From: Utricularia gibba
Taxonomy: Eukaryota; Streptophyta; Magnoliopsida; Lamiales; Lentibulariaceae
DNA: 64,000 nt
Assembly: GCA_002189035.1 (NCBI GenBank)
Contig: CM007989.1
Location: 1,736,001-1,800,000, forward strand
Direction: 5' to 3'
Position 1 is the first letter of the stretch. Every line of letters starts with the position of its first letter. Below are positions 24,031-35,453 of this stretch, one piece after another. Under the pieces are notes generated by a model. The model was not told the origin of the DNA. It did no database searches and saw nothing but the letters and a program-made list of their open reading frames with translations. The position numbers and the translations under genes were made by a program.

Positions 24031-25660
24031 ATGGGATCGAGAGGCTGGTTTAAGAACATAATCAGTAAAAGGAAGGTGAACGGTGGCAGATCACAGAAGC
24101 TGAAGGTTCTCGGCCACGTTACTTGATTTCTGCCTTTACTCTTATCCTGAAGCTACTCTTGTGGTTTTTTTTCTATGAACTGCAAATTAAAAGTAAATTT
24201 TTGTATGAGAGTGCAAGTTAGAAGAAAAAAACGGGTGTTCAATTATGCATATACTCCGAAATATGAACATGCTATGTATGTTAAATGACTGCCCGCTTCC
24301 CTTTTTTCTTTAGGTTCTAGTCTTGTATCATAAATGTATTTATCTTGATTCAAACGGATTGTTTTGACTTGCTAATGATCATTTGTTATGCATGGCATTC
24401 AGTGTTGACGCCAACAACTCATTTCAAGAGGGCTAAATTGTAACCAAATGGTCCCTTTGTAATGGTAACTTATGTTTTTCATTATGAAGCAGGGTCACTC
24501 AGCACAAGGAAATGAAATCACAGTTGATCTTCTCGAAGAGAAAGACCATGCCCTGCTATACAGTGGTTCCTCAGCTTATCGTCATGGTGGGGATATTTCA
24601 AATGCAGAAGATGCTGCCGCAACTCGAATTCAAGCTGCTTGCCGGGCATACTTGGTACATAATAGACTGCTCTGTTCAACATTATTTCCACTACTATGAT
24701 GTATCTTCAATTTCCGTGATTCTTATGTGGTTTTATTTCAATTAGTTGAACCTTTTTTTTTTGGATAACTACTTGGGCCTTATGTGCACTGACCTATGCT
24801 ATAGGCTAGAAAAAAACTGCACCATATGAGAGGAATGGCGAGGCTTCATAACTTGGTGCAACGAACTTCAGTTAAAAAGCAGTCAGCGGCTACTTTGACT
24901 CATTTGCACTCATGGAGCAAGATTCAGGCTGAGATTAGAGCCCGTCGAACTCATATGGTTACAGAAGGCCGCCTCAGGCAAAAGAAAGCTGAGAACCAAC
25001 TCAAGTTAGAAGCTAAGCTTCATGATCTCGAGGTAAGCTATTTGGTTACATATTCCAAGAATTTTACCCTTTTGAGATCCCATTCATCTTTTGCATTGAA
25101 ATTTAACCGCTTTGGGAACTTAAGTTTTTTATAATTACTGATCAGTAGTACAGCAAAAAATCGCTATTATTTGTCTCCATTAGCAGTTCTTAGTGAAGAA
25201 GCATCGGTCATAGTGGTCGTTAGGAAAAGAAAAACTTCAATGCTCAATGATTTTGTTTCTTTATGGAGCAACAGGTAGAATGGAGTAGCGGCTCAGAAAC
25301 AATAGATGCAGCTCTAGCTAGAATACATCAGAGGGAGGAGGCAGCTCTGAGGCGGGAGAGAGCAATGGCCTATGCCTTCTCTCATCAGGTTGTTGCATGC
25401 AGCTGATCTCAATTCTTTTTCCTCGCTTGGGTTACCAATAGTGTAACGGTAAGTGACTATGATTACAGTGGAGGGCCAACTGCAGTCCAAACTTTGGGTC
25501 GGGGAATCAAGATTTGAGCAATGCAAACTGGGGCTGGAGCTGGATTGATAACTGGATCGCTGCTCGGCCTTGGGAAGGTCGTTTTGCAGCTCAAGGAACC
25601 CCGAAGAAAACAAGCATCCGCCAACCAAACAAGAATACCAAAAAGGCGAATTCCCCATGA
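24031..25660 (+). CDS. IQD-family calmodulin-binding protein, probable frameshift near C-terminus
   Basis: Five exons: 24031-24105, 24493-24654, 24805-25032, 25275-25388 and 25469-25660. The start MGSRGWFKNIISKRK matches IQD proteins. An IQ motif spans the exon 2/3 junction (AATRIQAACRAYL then ARKKLHHMRGMARLHNLVQ), with the conserved phase-0 intron of the family. Exon 4 gives ALRRERAMAYAFSHQ and exon 5 gives WGWSWIDNWIAARPWEGR, both IQD hallmarks. The frame stops at TGA 25658 inside TTCCCCATGAGC. One extra base in the C-run would continue for about 50 Lys/Ser-rich residues to 25806, which looks like a normal IQD basic tail. These proteins bind calmodulin and often microtubules or the plasma membrane. 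Confidence 0.88.
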
Positions 25661-25806
25661 GCAATGCACCTGATAAAGCAAAAGTGAACTCTTCTCTTCC
25701 CAAGAGAAGCACCATTGCTAAAGCAAGCAAACAAGGTGAGAAGAAAGGTGATTCAAAGCTGGCTTCTAAAGCTGGAGATATAAAGACAAATGGTGAAAAG
25801 GATTGA

Positions 25807-27004
25807 TCTTCCTGAAAAAAATAAACAATTAAAATTCATGGATAAGCCAATGTACTTGCTTGTTATCATCTACATATGTTCTTTCTTATTGATTGTGCTC
25901 TGGTGGGAAATTGAATGCATTCTTGTATATACTCGTACATTTTTCATATGGTGATTAGGTTATATGATGTGATATATTATGCATTTGCAATGATAGCTTA
26001 TCTGTTAAGAAGTTGCTGGGTAAAAAAATTTCACACTTCACAGCAGCAGGGGGGGAAATGGCATGTTTCAGTTTCACTCACCCGTACTACCCCTTGTGTA
26101 AATCCAAGAGGAAAGATTCTTATAACTCTGGTTGCAGGCATAAGCCGACAGCTTCTTTGTGAATGCGACGTTTCTACTTTCCCACCATCGTGCCATGTCT
26201 GCTCAAAACTGCAAAATATTACTGAAGTTTTTTATTTTTAATTTTGTGTGTGTACTCCAGATGTCGTAAGATCAATTCTTGTGCTTTGTTAGCACGAAAT
26301 CCCTCCTTGTGTTTTACCCTCACTGAGCAACACCAGGATAAAACTCTGTTTTTCATTTCTTTCATGGATTTTAACCTTAAGTAACCTGGAAGCCTGATTT
26401 TTTGCGGTTGAATTTTCTGGAGGTGGGGGGTGCTTGTATGCGGCAGAGAAGCGAGCAAGTTGGTTTTTTGGGCCATCTCTGCGTAATGATTTCTGTCTGC
26501 AGACCCCATGATGATGCAAAAAACTGCTACAGATGGACAACTCATCTACCACCAGTGCTGTCTGCGCTCCTCCTCCTCCATCTTCACTGTAACCTTTTCA
26601 TTCAATCATTTATTATCAACAGATCTTTGTTTATAGTTTTGTATCATAATCATGTTATTCTGTTAGTGTGCGTGTGTGTGTGTGTGTGTGGACTGGAGAT
26701 TTTATGAGGAAAAAGAAGAGGAGATGAACGATCATTTTCTGAGAGAGACCTGACTGATGGGATGGGGTGGGATGGGATGGGATGGGATCCCGTGTATGTG
26801 TGTAACTAACTGACTTTACTTGTTATTCTTGTTGGGGTATCACGTCAAATCTGGGAAGCGCCGCCATTGCTTCTTGCTGAATTGGAGTTATCAAATTGAG
26901 CAAATTCTTACTTGAAATATTCCTAAAGCAGGCGAAGCAACCAGGAAAAGGAGAAAGAGAAGAGGAGAAAGCGCAGCAGGAGATGTTTTTCTCCTCTGGT
27001 CTAA
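25807..27004. other. Convergent spacer with GT and GGGAT repeats
   Basis: 3' UTRs of the IQD gene (+) and TCP gene (minus) must lie here. No coding frame is supported. It contains a (GT)n tract at about 26666-26690 and (GGGAT)n repeats at about 26757-26790. Confidence 0.55.
26666..26790. repeat. (GT)n and (GGGAT)n simple repeats
   Basis: About 12 GT units lie near 26666-26690, and five or six GGGAT/GGGGT units near 26757-26790. Confidence 0.85.
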
Positions 27005-27790
27005 CTAGTAATCTGCATCTGCTACAGTGGAAATGATGGCTGCGAGCTCATCATTGATTCCTGGGAATTGAGAGCTTAGTGAAGAAAAGGTAGACATTCT
27101 TGAGTAGCTGTTACTGGACTGAAGGGGTTCCCTGTGAGAAAAGATCTCGCCTTGACAGAAGAGTGGGGTCTCGGGAAAATGGAGTGGCGCCACCGCAGGA
27201 TGAGAAAAAAACGCCGCTCCTCCGACTCCGGCTCCCGTGGCATCATCATTGCTGCAGCCGAAAATTCTCTGCATTCTCTCTATCTCCGAGTCGAATACCT
27301 CGGAGTCACGCTCTGTCAACGGCGCCGCAAAGTAGCCGTTTTCATGGCAGAGCATAGATGGCGAGCGCGTCGGCGCCTCGTCGATCAGGCACTTGTCGTC
27401 GCAGTAGTAGTAGTAGCTGTCCTCATCATTCGCCGAAGGCACCGGCGGCGGCGGCAGCGGCAGAGTTGGCGGGGCATCCAAGGCTTCAATGGCAGCTTTC
27501 GCCTCCTGCATCAACCAATCGATAGCCTTACTGGGACGGTCGTATCCCAGCCGGTCCTGCACGTCGTAGAACTGAATAGCCGTTTTCGGGGACAGCCGGA
27601 CACGGCGGTCTCTGGCTCCCCTAGCCGTGGACACCTTGCTATGCCGATCCTTCCTTCCGGGGCACCTCAGAACCCTGTCACAGCAGTCCACCTGCTCCCC
27701 CTTGAAACCGCCGCCGGAATCTTCAAGCTCCATCCGGTGAAGGAAGTCCATCTGCATAAATAACACCATCCTTTTGGCTCTCCATGGCAT
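27005..27790 (-). CDS. CIN-class TCP transcription factor
   Basis: The frame is open through 27949, but upstream residues are low-complexity leader; plausible starts are ATG 27790 ([12 protein letters not shown]) or ATG 27751 ([15 protein letters not shown]), giving 261 or 248 residues. The TCP basic helix-loop-helix is clear: [20 protein letters not shown], then [20 protein letters not shown] and [14 protein letters not shown], which is the class II CIN form. The downstream [10 protein letters not shown] segment is encoded by a miR319-like site. The C-terminal region is Ser-rich. CIN TCPs act in the nucleus to promote cell differentiation in leaf margins. The sequence gtttatgcag just before ATG 27751 could also be a splice acceptor for a 5' UTR intron. 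Confidence 0.88.
   Translation of the reverse strand: MPWRAKRMVLFMQMDFLHRMELEDSGGGFKGEQVDCCDRVLRCPGRKDRHSKVSTARGARDRRVRLSPKTAIQFYDVQDRLGYDRPSKAIDWLMQEAKAAIEALDAPPTLPLPPPPVPSANDEDSYYYYCDDKCLIDEAPTRSPSMLCHENGYFAAPLTERDSEVFDSEIERMQRIFGCSNDDATGAGVGGAAFFSHPAVAPLHFPETPLFCQGEIFSHREPLQSSNSYSRMSTFSSLSSQFPGINDELAAIISTVADADY
27114..27133 (-). promoter_or_regulatory. Putative miR319 target site in TCP mRNA
   Basis: Sense strand AGGGAACCCCTTCAGTCCAG lies in the coding region for REPLQSS. It matches the conserved miR319 site of JAW-type TCP mRNAs, with perfect identity in the TTCAGTCCA part that pairs with the microRNA seed. Confidence 0.75.
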
Positions 27791-30077
27791 TGCTTTATAG
27801 GAAAAAAAGAAAGAAGAAAGGGTACACACACAAACACAAGCAGGAGCAGAGTTTTCACTATCACAAAAACTCTGTCGGGAGTCACGCTTCCCTTCTGCCA
27901 CCAGGTAAATCTTGTCTAAACCCCCTCCTCCTCCTCTTTCCACCTCCATTTTTAATCATCTCCTAGCTTTTACACGTTCTGTCTGAACATCACATGTTAT
28001 TTTGTTTTTACAATAAAAAAACAGAGAAGCATTCATAAATATCAACGAAGAGGAAGCCCCTATTTGACAAATTTTCCATGTGTTGTATGCCTGTAGTTGA
28101 AACACGAAGTCAATTGGTCGAAGACTGAATTCAAACTTTGAAATGAATGCCTTGCTGTAGGAACCCTAAAAAAGAAATCAAACAAAATATTACAAGGGCC
28201 CACCCTTGGATGTGAAACTTCGCCCACTGTACTAGTGAGAATTTGTATGGATCTTGATGTCCAAAAAATGCACATGTTGAAAACAACCCCTGTGATTTTA
28301 TTTCATATTTTGTATAAAAATTACATATATAATAAAAGTTTGCATGAAAATGCGTTTTTAAAAATAATAAATATTTTTAAGCATATACTCTTTTAGTTTA
28401 TCAAAATTATTTTTAGAATATTTTTTTTTTCCAATACACCACGCGTGTAGGGATGTGAATATGAAGACAAGAGTTATCTTTTTGAAAACTAATTATTCTA
28501 ACATTCTATGTAATACATTAATATTAAAATTTTACATATATTATGTTTATTCAGTATTATTGTTACTTTTAAAAATCAGCAAGGCGGGCGGGGCGGGGCA
28601 TTCAATTCCATGGCATCTGCAGAGAACAGATCAGAACAGAAGTCCGCAGAGTTCAGAGCCTCCGCTCCTCTCCTCGAACCAAGAAGAAGAAGAGGAAGAA
28701 GAAGAGGCAGGCAGCAGCAGGTTGTTTGTTTTTTTGTCTGATGCGCCAAGATTAAAGTGATGCACGATTAAAGAACCAGCCTCGCATCGATGCTTTCTTT
28801 GTTTTTTTGGGTTGCAGCAGCAGCACTGTGCCATTCGCAAATTCATTTTTTAAAAACTGGATGCAGAAATTAATTGCTGATATGCGCCACAAGTGAAGTC
28901 AGAGCAGCTACGCCCAGCCACACCGCTCTCTCTCTCCTCATTTTGGAGGATCCTTTCAAAAGAGCATATTGCATCATATTTGATTCGTAAGTTTCCACAT
29001 GAGTTTAGGAATAAACATACGTTTGATACATGGATTTTAGACGGGTAAAAATATACTCAACTGCTGTCTATATACTAGATATTAACCCGTCTAGCTGGAT
29101 TTAACTAAATCGCAATGTTGGTTAGTTTAGTTAAACAAAGAATGTTGCTTTCAATTTTATTCTCAACTTTGTGTAAATTTGATCTCTATTTCAATTTTAA
29201 ATGGATACTTTTTCTAGTTTCATTGAATCTATAGTTCATTAACCACAATTTGATCTCTATTTTAGTTTTGATTTTGATCACAAAAAATCAAAGTTTGAAC
29301 CAAATCAAATCTAAATCAAATTAAAGTTTTTTATTCGAATCACAGTTTTAAAAGTATTATTAAAAATTATTTTAAAAATGAAATTTTTATTTATTAAAAA
29401 GGAGGATGAACATTAATTAATAAAAGATTTTAAATTTTTAGCAAAAAGTAAGCGACATTAATTATATTCAAATAAAGTTATCATTTATTATATGCCTTAT
29501 TTTATAAATACTTAAGTTCAAATAAAATAATTTATATATTTTAATATAGAAAAAATGTCTTATTATTTTTTAAAATTCTGGACATTCTTTATCAACTTTA
29601 AACTTAGAACACGTGGGTCATTCTCATTCTAATTATAAATGCATAATTCCTTTTGAAGTGATTAAAACATGGTCACGATATATTCGTAGAATGGAAATGA
29701 AAAATAAAGTATTTACTTATCATTATTAAAATTGGGGTAGGGGGTGCCGGGCGGGCGGCTAATTGATTGGGGCTCCGACCATTCATTATAAACCCTAACA
29801 TGTGTTTGCCACAGAAATTACAATTTCACTAGCGTAAACGTGGGCACCGGACTCTGGTGGACTTAGGGTTTCGCAAGTAGTCATAAAAAAGGTGAGTTCT
29901 TTCAAATGTCTTACACGGATTAAGGATGGGATGGTTTCTTATTTTCCATTGCTGATTGATTGCATGTTCTTAGTGTCAATGCTCTGAACTCAGATTCTTG
30001 GTCGATTTTCTGCGACCGCCTGTTTTTTTGTTCGTTGTTCTTGGGCTCTGTGGGTTTGATTCGAGGGGTATTGAAAC
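27791..30077. other. AT-rich spacer between divergent genes
   Basis: Between the TCP gene (minus) and the WW-protein gene (+). No coding frame is supported. A GAA-rich segment is at 28680-28710. Around 29150-29350 the phrase aatttgatctctatttnaattttgat recurs, suggesting decayed repeat DNA. The last ~250 bases are GC-richer and likely promoter and leader of the WW gene. Confidence 0.5.
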
Positions 30078-33000
30078 ATGGGGCGGCGAAGAGAGCGTCG
30101 TCTCGCTGCATTAAACGCCGCCGGTCGTCGAGTTAAGGTTGATCTTTCAGCGGATTCCTCGGGTATGTAATCGGTAATTGTTGGAAAATTGGGCTCATGA
30201 AGCAATTATTGAGCGTAATTTTTTTTCTTCACAATATTTTTCTGTAGGAGATATGTTTGGTAGCTCTGCCCAGGAAGATGTTGCAGAGAATGGTGATCCC
30301 AAAACTCATGCTGAGTTTCAAACTTTACACACATCCTCAGGTGGGTTGCGTCAGTTTTCTTCAAAGGACTGGTGTTTGTAGAGAAGACATGATGTGACAG
30401 ATTAGAATTGGTGGAATTGTTGGGTTTTTTGTCAAGACATTATTACACGACCAGAAAAAAAAAATACATCAGAGGTAGGATGGCTGTGGTAATGGGAACA
30501 ATCAAATGCGTATCAAACTACGCGTGGCCCCTGCCACAATGCGTTATCAGGGGGAATTCGCTCCATTGTTTCGTATTCCTTTGGCTTTAATTCCCTTTGG
30601 CTGTACTGATGGTGTGGAATTGCTGCTACAGGTTTGATGGCCTTGCTGATTTTTTTTTTTTTTTTTTTTTTTTGTAATTCCTTGCTCTCTTTAAGTTATG
30701 TTCGCTGATTTTGTTCTTAAATATCATTTTGGCAACAAAGGAAACATCTTTTCATCTTGCGCGTTAAACTTCCATTCCTTCGTCAGCAGGTCAACTGCAG
30801 CCAAATACTCTTCAGCTTCTTGAGCAATACAGCGATGAAGATTCTGATGAGGGTCAGAAGGAACATAACGACTGTGCTCCATCAATACAGGTATCTAATC
30901 ATATTGAAGATGTTACATGAACAGCAGTAAACTCTTAGGAAAATGAACATGGAACTGCTACCGATGTTCCCTCTAAGAACCATACCAGACTAATAGTTTT
31001 TTTGTGTTTTTCTTTTTCAGGAAAAACTTATTGATCAAGAAGAAACTGAAACTGGGAGAAATGATGATATAAAAGAGCTTAATGATCAGGTTGATCAATT
31101 TTTGAAGGATAACTTTTCAACTGAAGAACATTCAGAAGAAAAAATGGACACTGGGGTGGTCGATGTTCAAGATTTGAAGATTGCTGGTGTTATTGGAGCG
31201 GTAAATCAAGCTGAGCATGATAACAGATTTGCTGAGAACCCAATTTCAGGTTGGAAGATGGTGTTGCATGAAGAGAGCAATTGTTATTACTATTGGAATA
31301 TTGAGACAGGTGAAACATCTTGGGAAGTGCCAGATGTTTTCTCTCAATCATTCGATGGATCTTTTGAAAACAATGCTATCGTTAACAGTGAAGCAAAACT
31401 GGTCAGCGTGAAAGAAGCAGATTTCTCTGACGAAGGTCCTAAAATGGAATCCATTGATGAGAGTAATCTTAGTAATTACGGCCCATATGCTGGTAAATAT
31501 TCCGTGGAAAATGGCAGTGATAGCACACACTTTTTGGAACTGATGAATAAATGCGAAAGTCTGGTGGAGAGGTTGAAATCTGTCAAAAGGTACACCAGAA
31601 GTTATAGTATTTTCTTTGTTCTGCTCCCATCTGTTCATATTTGCATTCTCTTGTTTCGAAGTACTGACTCTTTTACTTCTGAATCTCAGCTCGAATTGCA
31701 ATCTAGATAGCCAGCAATATATGAAATACATGGTGGAAATTGAGGTCAGAAATGGAGATATCAAGGCATTGGCATCCTGCGGGTCTTGCTTGCTTCCATT
31801 TTGGCTGCATATAGAGGCTCATTTAAATCATATTGAAATTGGACTTGGCAGGTTGGTTGAGTCCCGCAACAGCTCTTCAGTAAGCCCAGAGATAACGGCT
31901 GATATAAACAAGGATAACGGTATTTGTGGGATTGATTCAAATGCGAAGTCTCCATCATTATCTCCTGGTGAAACAAGAGCTAATGCAACATTATCACCTC
32001 CTCAAGTTCAAAACCAGCTTGCTGATATGTCGGGGTTTGGTCCCCACCAGATGTCCAGCACACATAACCCTGAAGATGTGGGAGAAAAAGATGAAGCACT
32101 TGAAGCTGAAAAAAATGAGTTTGATTGTAGACAAGGTCTTCATGCTGGCGAAGAAGTAGAAATGGATGTGGATATGGAAGTGGAAGAGATATCATCTGTT
32201 GAACCAGTGCATCTACTTGCACCAGGTCCTCATCATTGTGCTTCTGTGGAACAATCTGAAGTTCCTGATAGATCCACAACCAGAGAAATGGTTGTTCCAG
32301 GTCAAGCAGTAGGTGGCTTTTCACTTGGAGATTGGATTCCTCCACCACCTGATGATGAGTCTTTTCCTCCTCCACCTCCTGATGATGAGCCTTGTCCTCC
32401 ACCACCTGAGGAGGCTCAAGATACATCATATCCCTCATTGCAACTTGGATCACTCCCATCTTTTCAACACTCTGGAGAGTTTGCTGTACCTTATCCAGTT
32501 CATAGTCTTCAGTATTACGGGCAACCTGATGAGGTTGTTGCCGGTACTTCTTTGTACACACAACTGGACACAGTGCAGATGTGCATTTCACACTTGCCAC
32601 ATTACTATGATCCCATCACAAATACCTATGCAGTTACCTCATTGGAAGCCAACCCTGTGGAACCTGCGGCCTATTATAGCCTTCCTATGGAAGCCCAACA
32701 TTCTGGGCAGTCCATTGTATCAGGAGCTTTGGGTGCCACTGGCGAGTCGTTTCCTGGGACAGCAGATTCATCTTTGGTTGCATCTTCAGGTTCAATCGCA
32801 GAGGCCAATTCTGGTTTTTTGAGTTCGAAGGATTTTAGGTCAGCTGCTATTTATTTGAAGTCTAGTAAAGACACAGATATCCAACCTGCATCTGGGGCTC
32901 CAGAAGCTTCTTCTGGCACCAGCGTACGTGTGCAAGATTCTGTTAGCAATAATTCTGCTGCAGCCACAAAGGCTCAGCAGTCTAAGGGTATGGACTGAAT

Positions 33001-34184
33001 CTTCTCATTTTCTTTGGATTTTTTTCGAAAATTTTAAGAACTTTTGATGGTAATCCATGCATCTAACCCTACAATTAGTGCTGAATAAACCGCCCACCTG
33101 CAGATCATGTAATACACACACACACACACAAACAAACAATTCAGACACTCATGTCTTGCTTCTTTGAACACCTGCACTAGTGATTGACCAAACATCTAAT
33201 TTAATTTTTCACTTCTCTATCTTTTCAGTCATGCGTGGTAAGAAACGAGTTGTTGCTGTGGTTCCCATGATGAAAGCCAGTAAAAAAGTTTCTGGCTTGG
33301 TAGACAAGGTTAGTGTGGAATAAATTTGATAGCAGTCGTGATTATTTTGTACTTTTGATAATGTATTATTCAATAGTTTGTGCATTTACGTTAGTGGAAG
33401 GCTGTGAAAGAGGAGTTGAGCGTTGAAGATGAGGAATCAGAAGGCGCATATGAGATTTTGGAGAAGAAACGTCAAAGGGAAATTGAGGTTTGTAGATTCT
33501 TTATCACTTCATATCTTGGGGTTACTAGTATTTCGTATCCCATCTTCTCTATGCCTTTGCAGGAATGGCGAGCAAATCAGGTTGCTAGTGGAGCAGCCAG
33601 GGACAACGCTAATTTTCAGCCATTGGGTGGTGATTGGTATTAATCCTTTTGCCCTGGTGTTTCCTGCTTGTTTAATTTTAGGGGCTCGTTGTGATGCAAA
33701 TAACAATGCTTGCCATGGGTACTCAGTTTTGCTTTGCTTTGGTGATATTCTTTTTCTTTTTGGGGTAAATAAAGGATAACAGTAGAATTGGTTCCAAAAT
33801 AATAAGCTTAGCTACCGGTTTCATTTTAGTCCTTGTTTGGTAGGACGAATGATGCTTTTTTTCTTCTTCTGTTGTGTTATTTAGTAGTCCTACCGTGATG
33901 CAGGAGAGAGAGAGTGAAGCGTAGGAAAGCTGAAAGGGTAAAGGAATGTAAAGAAAGTTCCAATGATGAAAAGCAGAAACCTGATTTGGTGGAACTTGCG
34001 AAAGGGCTCCCATCTGGTTGGCAGGTAGGTGCTATACATACGATATATATGATATCTCTTCTCCGTTATTGCGTGGTTGAGTGTTTTATGCTCTCTTTAG
34101 GCTTATTGGGACGAGTCTTCGAGGAAGGTCTATTACGGGAATGTGGTGACATCTAAAACTACGTGGACAAGGCCTAAAGTGTAG
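30078..34184 (+). CDS. Formin-binding-protein-4-like protein with two WW domains
   Basis: Ten exons join in phase: 30078-30162, 30248-30340, 30790-30890, 31021-31589, 31690-32987, 33229-33308, 33395-33487, 33563-33636, 33904-34024 and 34101-34184, giving 865 residues. WW domain 1 is in exon 4 (GWKMVLHEESNCYYYWN then TGETSWEVP). WW domain 2 is split over the last two exons (LPSGWQAYWDESSRKVYYGN then TTWTRP). The middle has two proline tracts with the pattern PPPPDDESFPPPPPDDEPCP, followed by KKRVVAVVPMM and a Lys/Arg/Glu-rich coiled-coil-like region. This order matches plant homologues of FNBP4, which are thought to bind proline-rich or splicing partners in the nucleus. The frame is intact. 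Confidence 0.88.
30650..30673. repeat. Poly-T tract in intron
   Basis: A run of 24 T in intron 2 of the WW-protein gene. Confidence 0.9.
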
Positions 34185-34346
34185 AGGAGAGGAGAGGGAA
34201 TGTATTCATTTTTAGACTACACTGGATAAAGCAGCATCTTTAGTTTGTAAATTATTCACTTCAGTAAAATTTTATTGAGAAAAGAAAAATGCCCCGTGTC
34301 CTGCACTTTCCATGGTGTACTTACTACTGTGTTGGGCGCCAGATAT

Positions 34347-35453
34347 TTATCTATTTAATTTGTCTATTCCTTGTTTACAAAGAGGGCAGCATGGGATGAT
34401 CTTGAGCCACTGGTCCACGCAATTAAGGTGAAAAATGTGGCAACAAGGAAGCTGCCTGATTTCATCCTTGTACCTGTACATGGCCAAACAAATACAGCAG
34501 CAATCCTGTGGAATAGGAAAGACTTGATTTCATTAGGTGAAAATAAAAGTTTCCCTGCTTTTCTTCTTTCACAGAAATAGCCTGAACCTGGATTTGTTGC
34601 TGTGTTGAGTCGCGGCAGGTATCGTAACTCCATCTACGTAGTGCAGCAAGCTGCTTGTCGGTTGCTCCTCGGCAGAGAAAGGCATGTGTGTTCATGTTGT
34701 AGCCAATGAGCTTGGAAACCAATGGCACACAACAGCAGAGTAACAGGAAGAGTATGAAAGGGAAGGAGTAGGTAATTGCATTCCAGGCCAGAAGAGATAC
34801 ACAGAGGAAGTGAAGTTTTGGGGTGCCGTCATATGACCCCAGACGGGAATCAAACATCCAAACATTGCCCATTACGAACCATATTGCAAAAACCAGCTCC
34901 ACCCGACTCTTCATCTTTTGCAGGTACATCATCGAATATCTGGTGTGTGTTGGAAACAGGGGAAATGTTTATTTTCATTGAAAAAAAGGTGCAAGAAGAT
35001 GGGAAGTTGTGTTTTTTTGTTTCATATTCCATGTTACCTTCCGGATTCTGCCTGATGCTCGATATCATCAGGTAAAAGATGAAGAAGCCGGAAACGCCAA
35101 CACAGAAGAACAAGGCTGAGAAAGCATGCAGAAGCATACCCCAAAACCCAGATCCTCATCGGCCAAACAGGCGCCTCATCATAGGAAAGCATCAGGGTAC
35201 AGCCGACGGCAGTGATCTCAAGTGTCAATCCAATCATCTCCATGAGCATCCACCAGTTGGAGTCGAAAGGATTGGGACCAAGATCAGACGCTCCTGACCC
35301 ATTCTGGTAATGAAAAACTCTTCTCAGGAAACTGTATCCTCTTGATCTTGATACCCTGATGGCCAACCGAACCATAAACGATGCAGGAGGCACCTCGCCC
35401 CCACCTTCTCCCAAAGCCAATGAAACAGAGCCCCCTGAAGACAGAGTACTCAT
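34347..35453 (-). CDS. Membrane RING-type E3 ubiquitin ligase
   Basis: Three exons: 35038-35453, 34573-34939 and 34347-34505, joining in phase to 313 residues. Exon 1 carries two hydrophobic helices (WMLMEMIGLTLEITAVGCTL; WVLGYASACFLSLVLLCW). Exon 2 adds two more (VELVFAIWFVMGNVWMF; ITYSFPFILFLLLCCCVPLV) followed by the RGATDKQLAAL linker seen in the At1g68070/At1g80400-like family. Exon 3 encodes the RING: CCICLAMYRYKDEIRQLPC, HIFHLNCVDQWL and CCPLCK, with all eight zinc ligands. It probably acts at an endomembrane with the RING in the cytosol. The short intron (34506-34572, 67 bases) hides the RING from simple frame scans. The upstream start MSTLSSGG is the first in-frame ATG. The gene converges on the WW-protein gene 162 bases away. 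Confidence 0.82.

Noticed and set aside
31980-32600. 206-codon minus-strand frame inside the WW-protein gene
   Set aside because: It is a shadow of the long coding exon on the opposite strand and has no domain.
34364-34633. Separate minus-strand gene starting MELRYLPRL
   Set aside because: It overlaps exon 2 and intron 2 of the RING E3 in another frame; correct splicing yields a complete RING domain.
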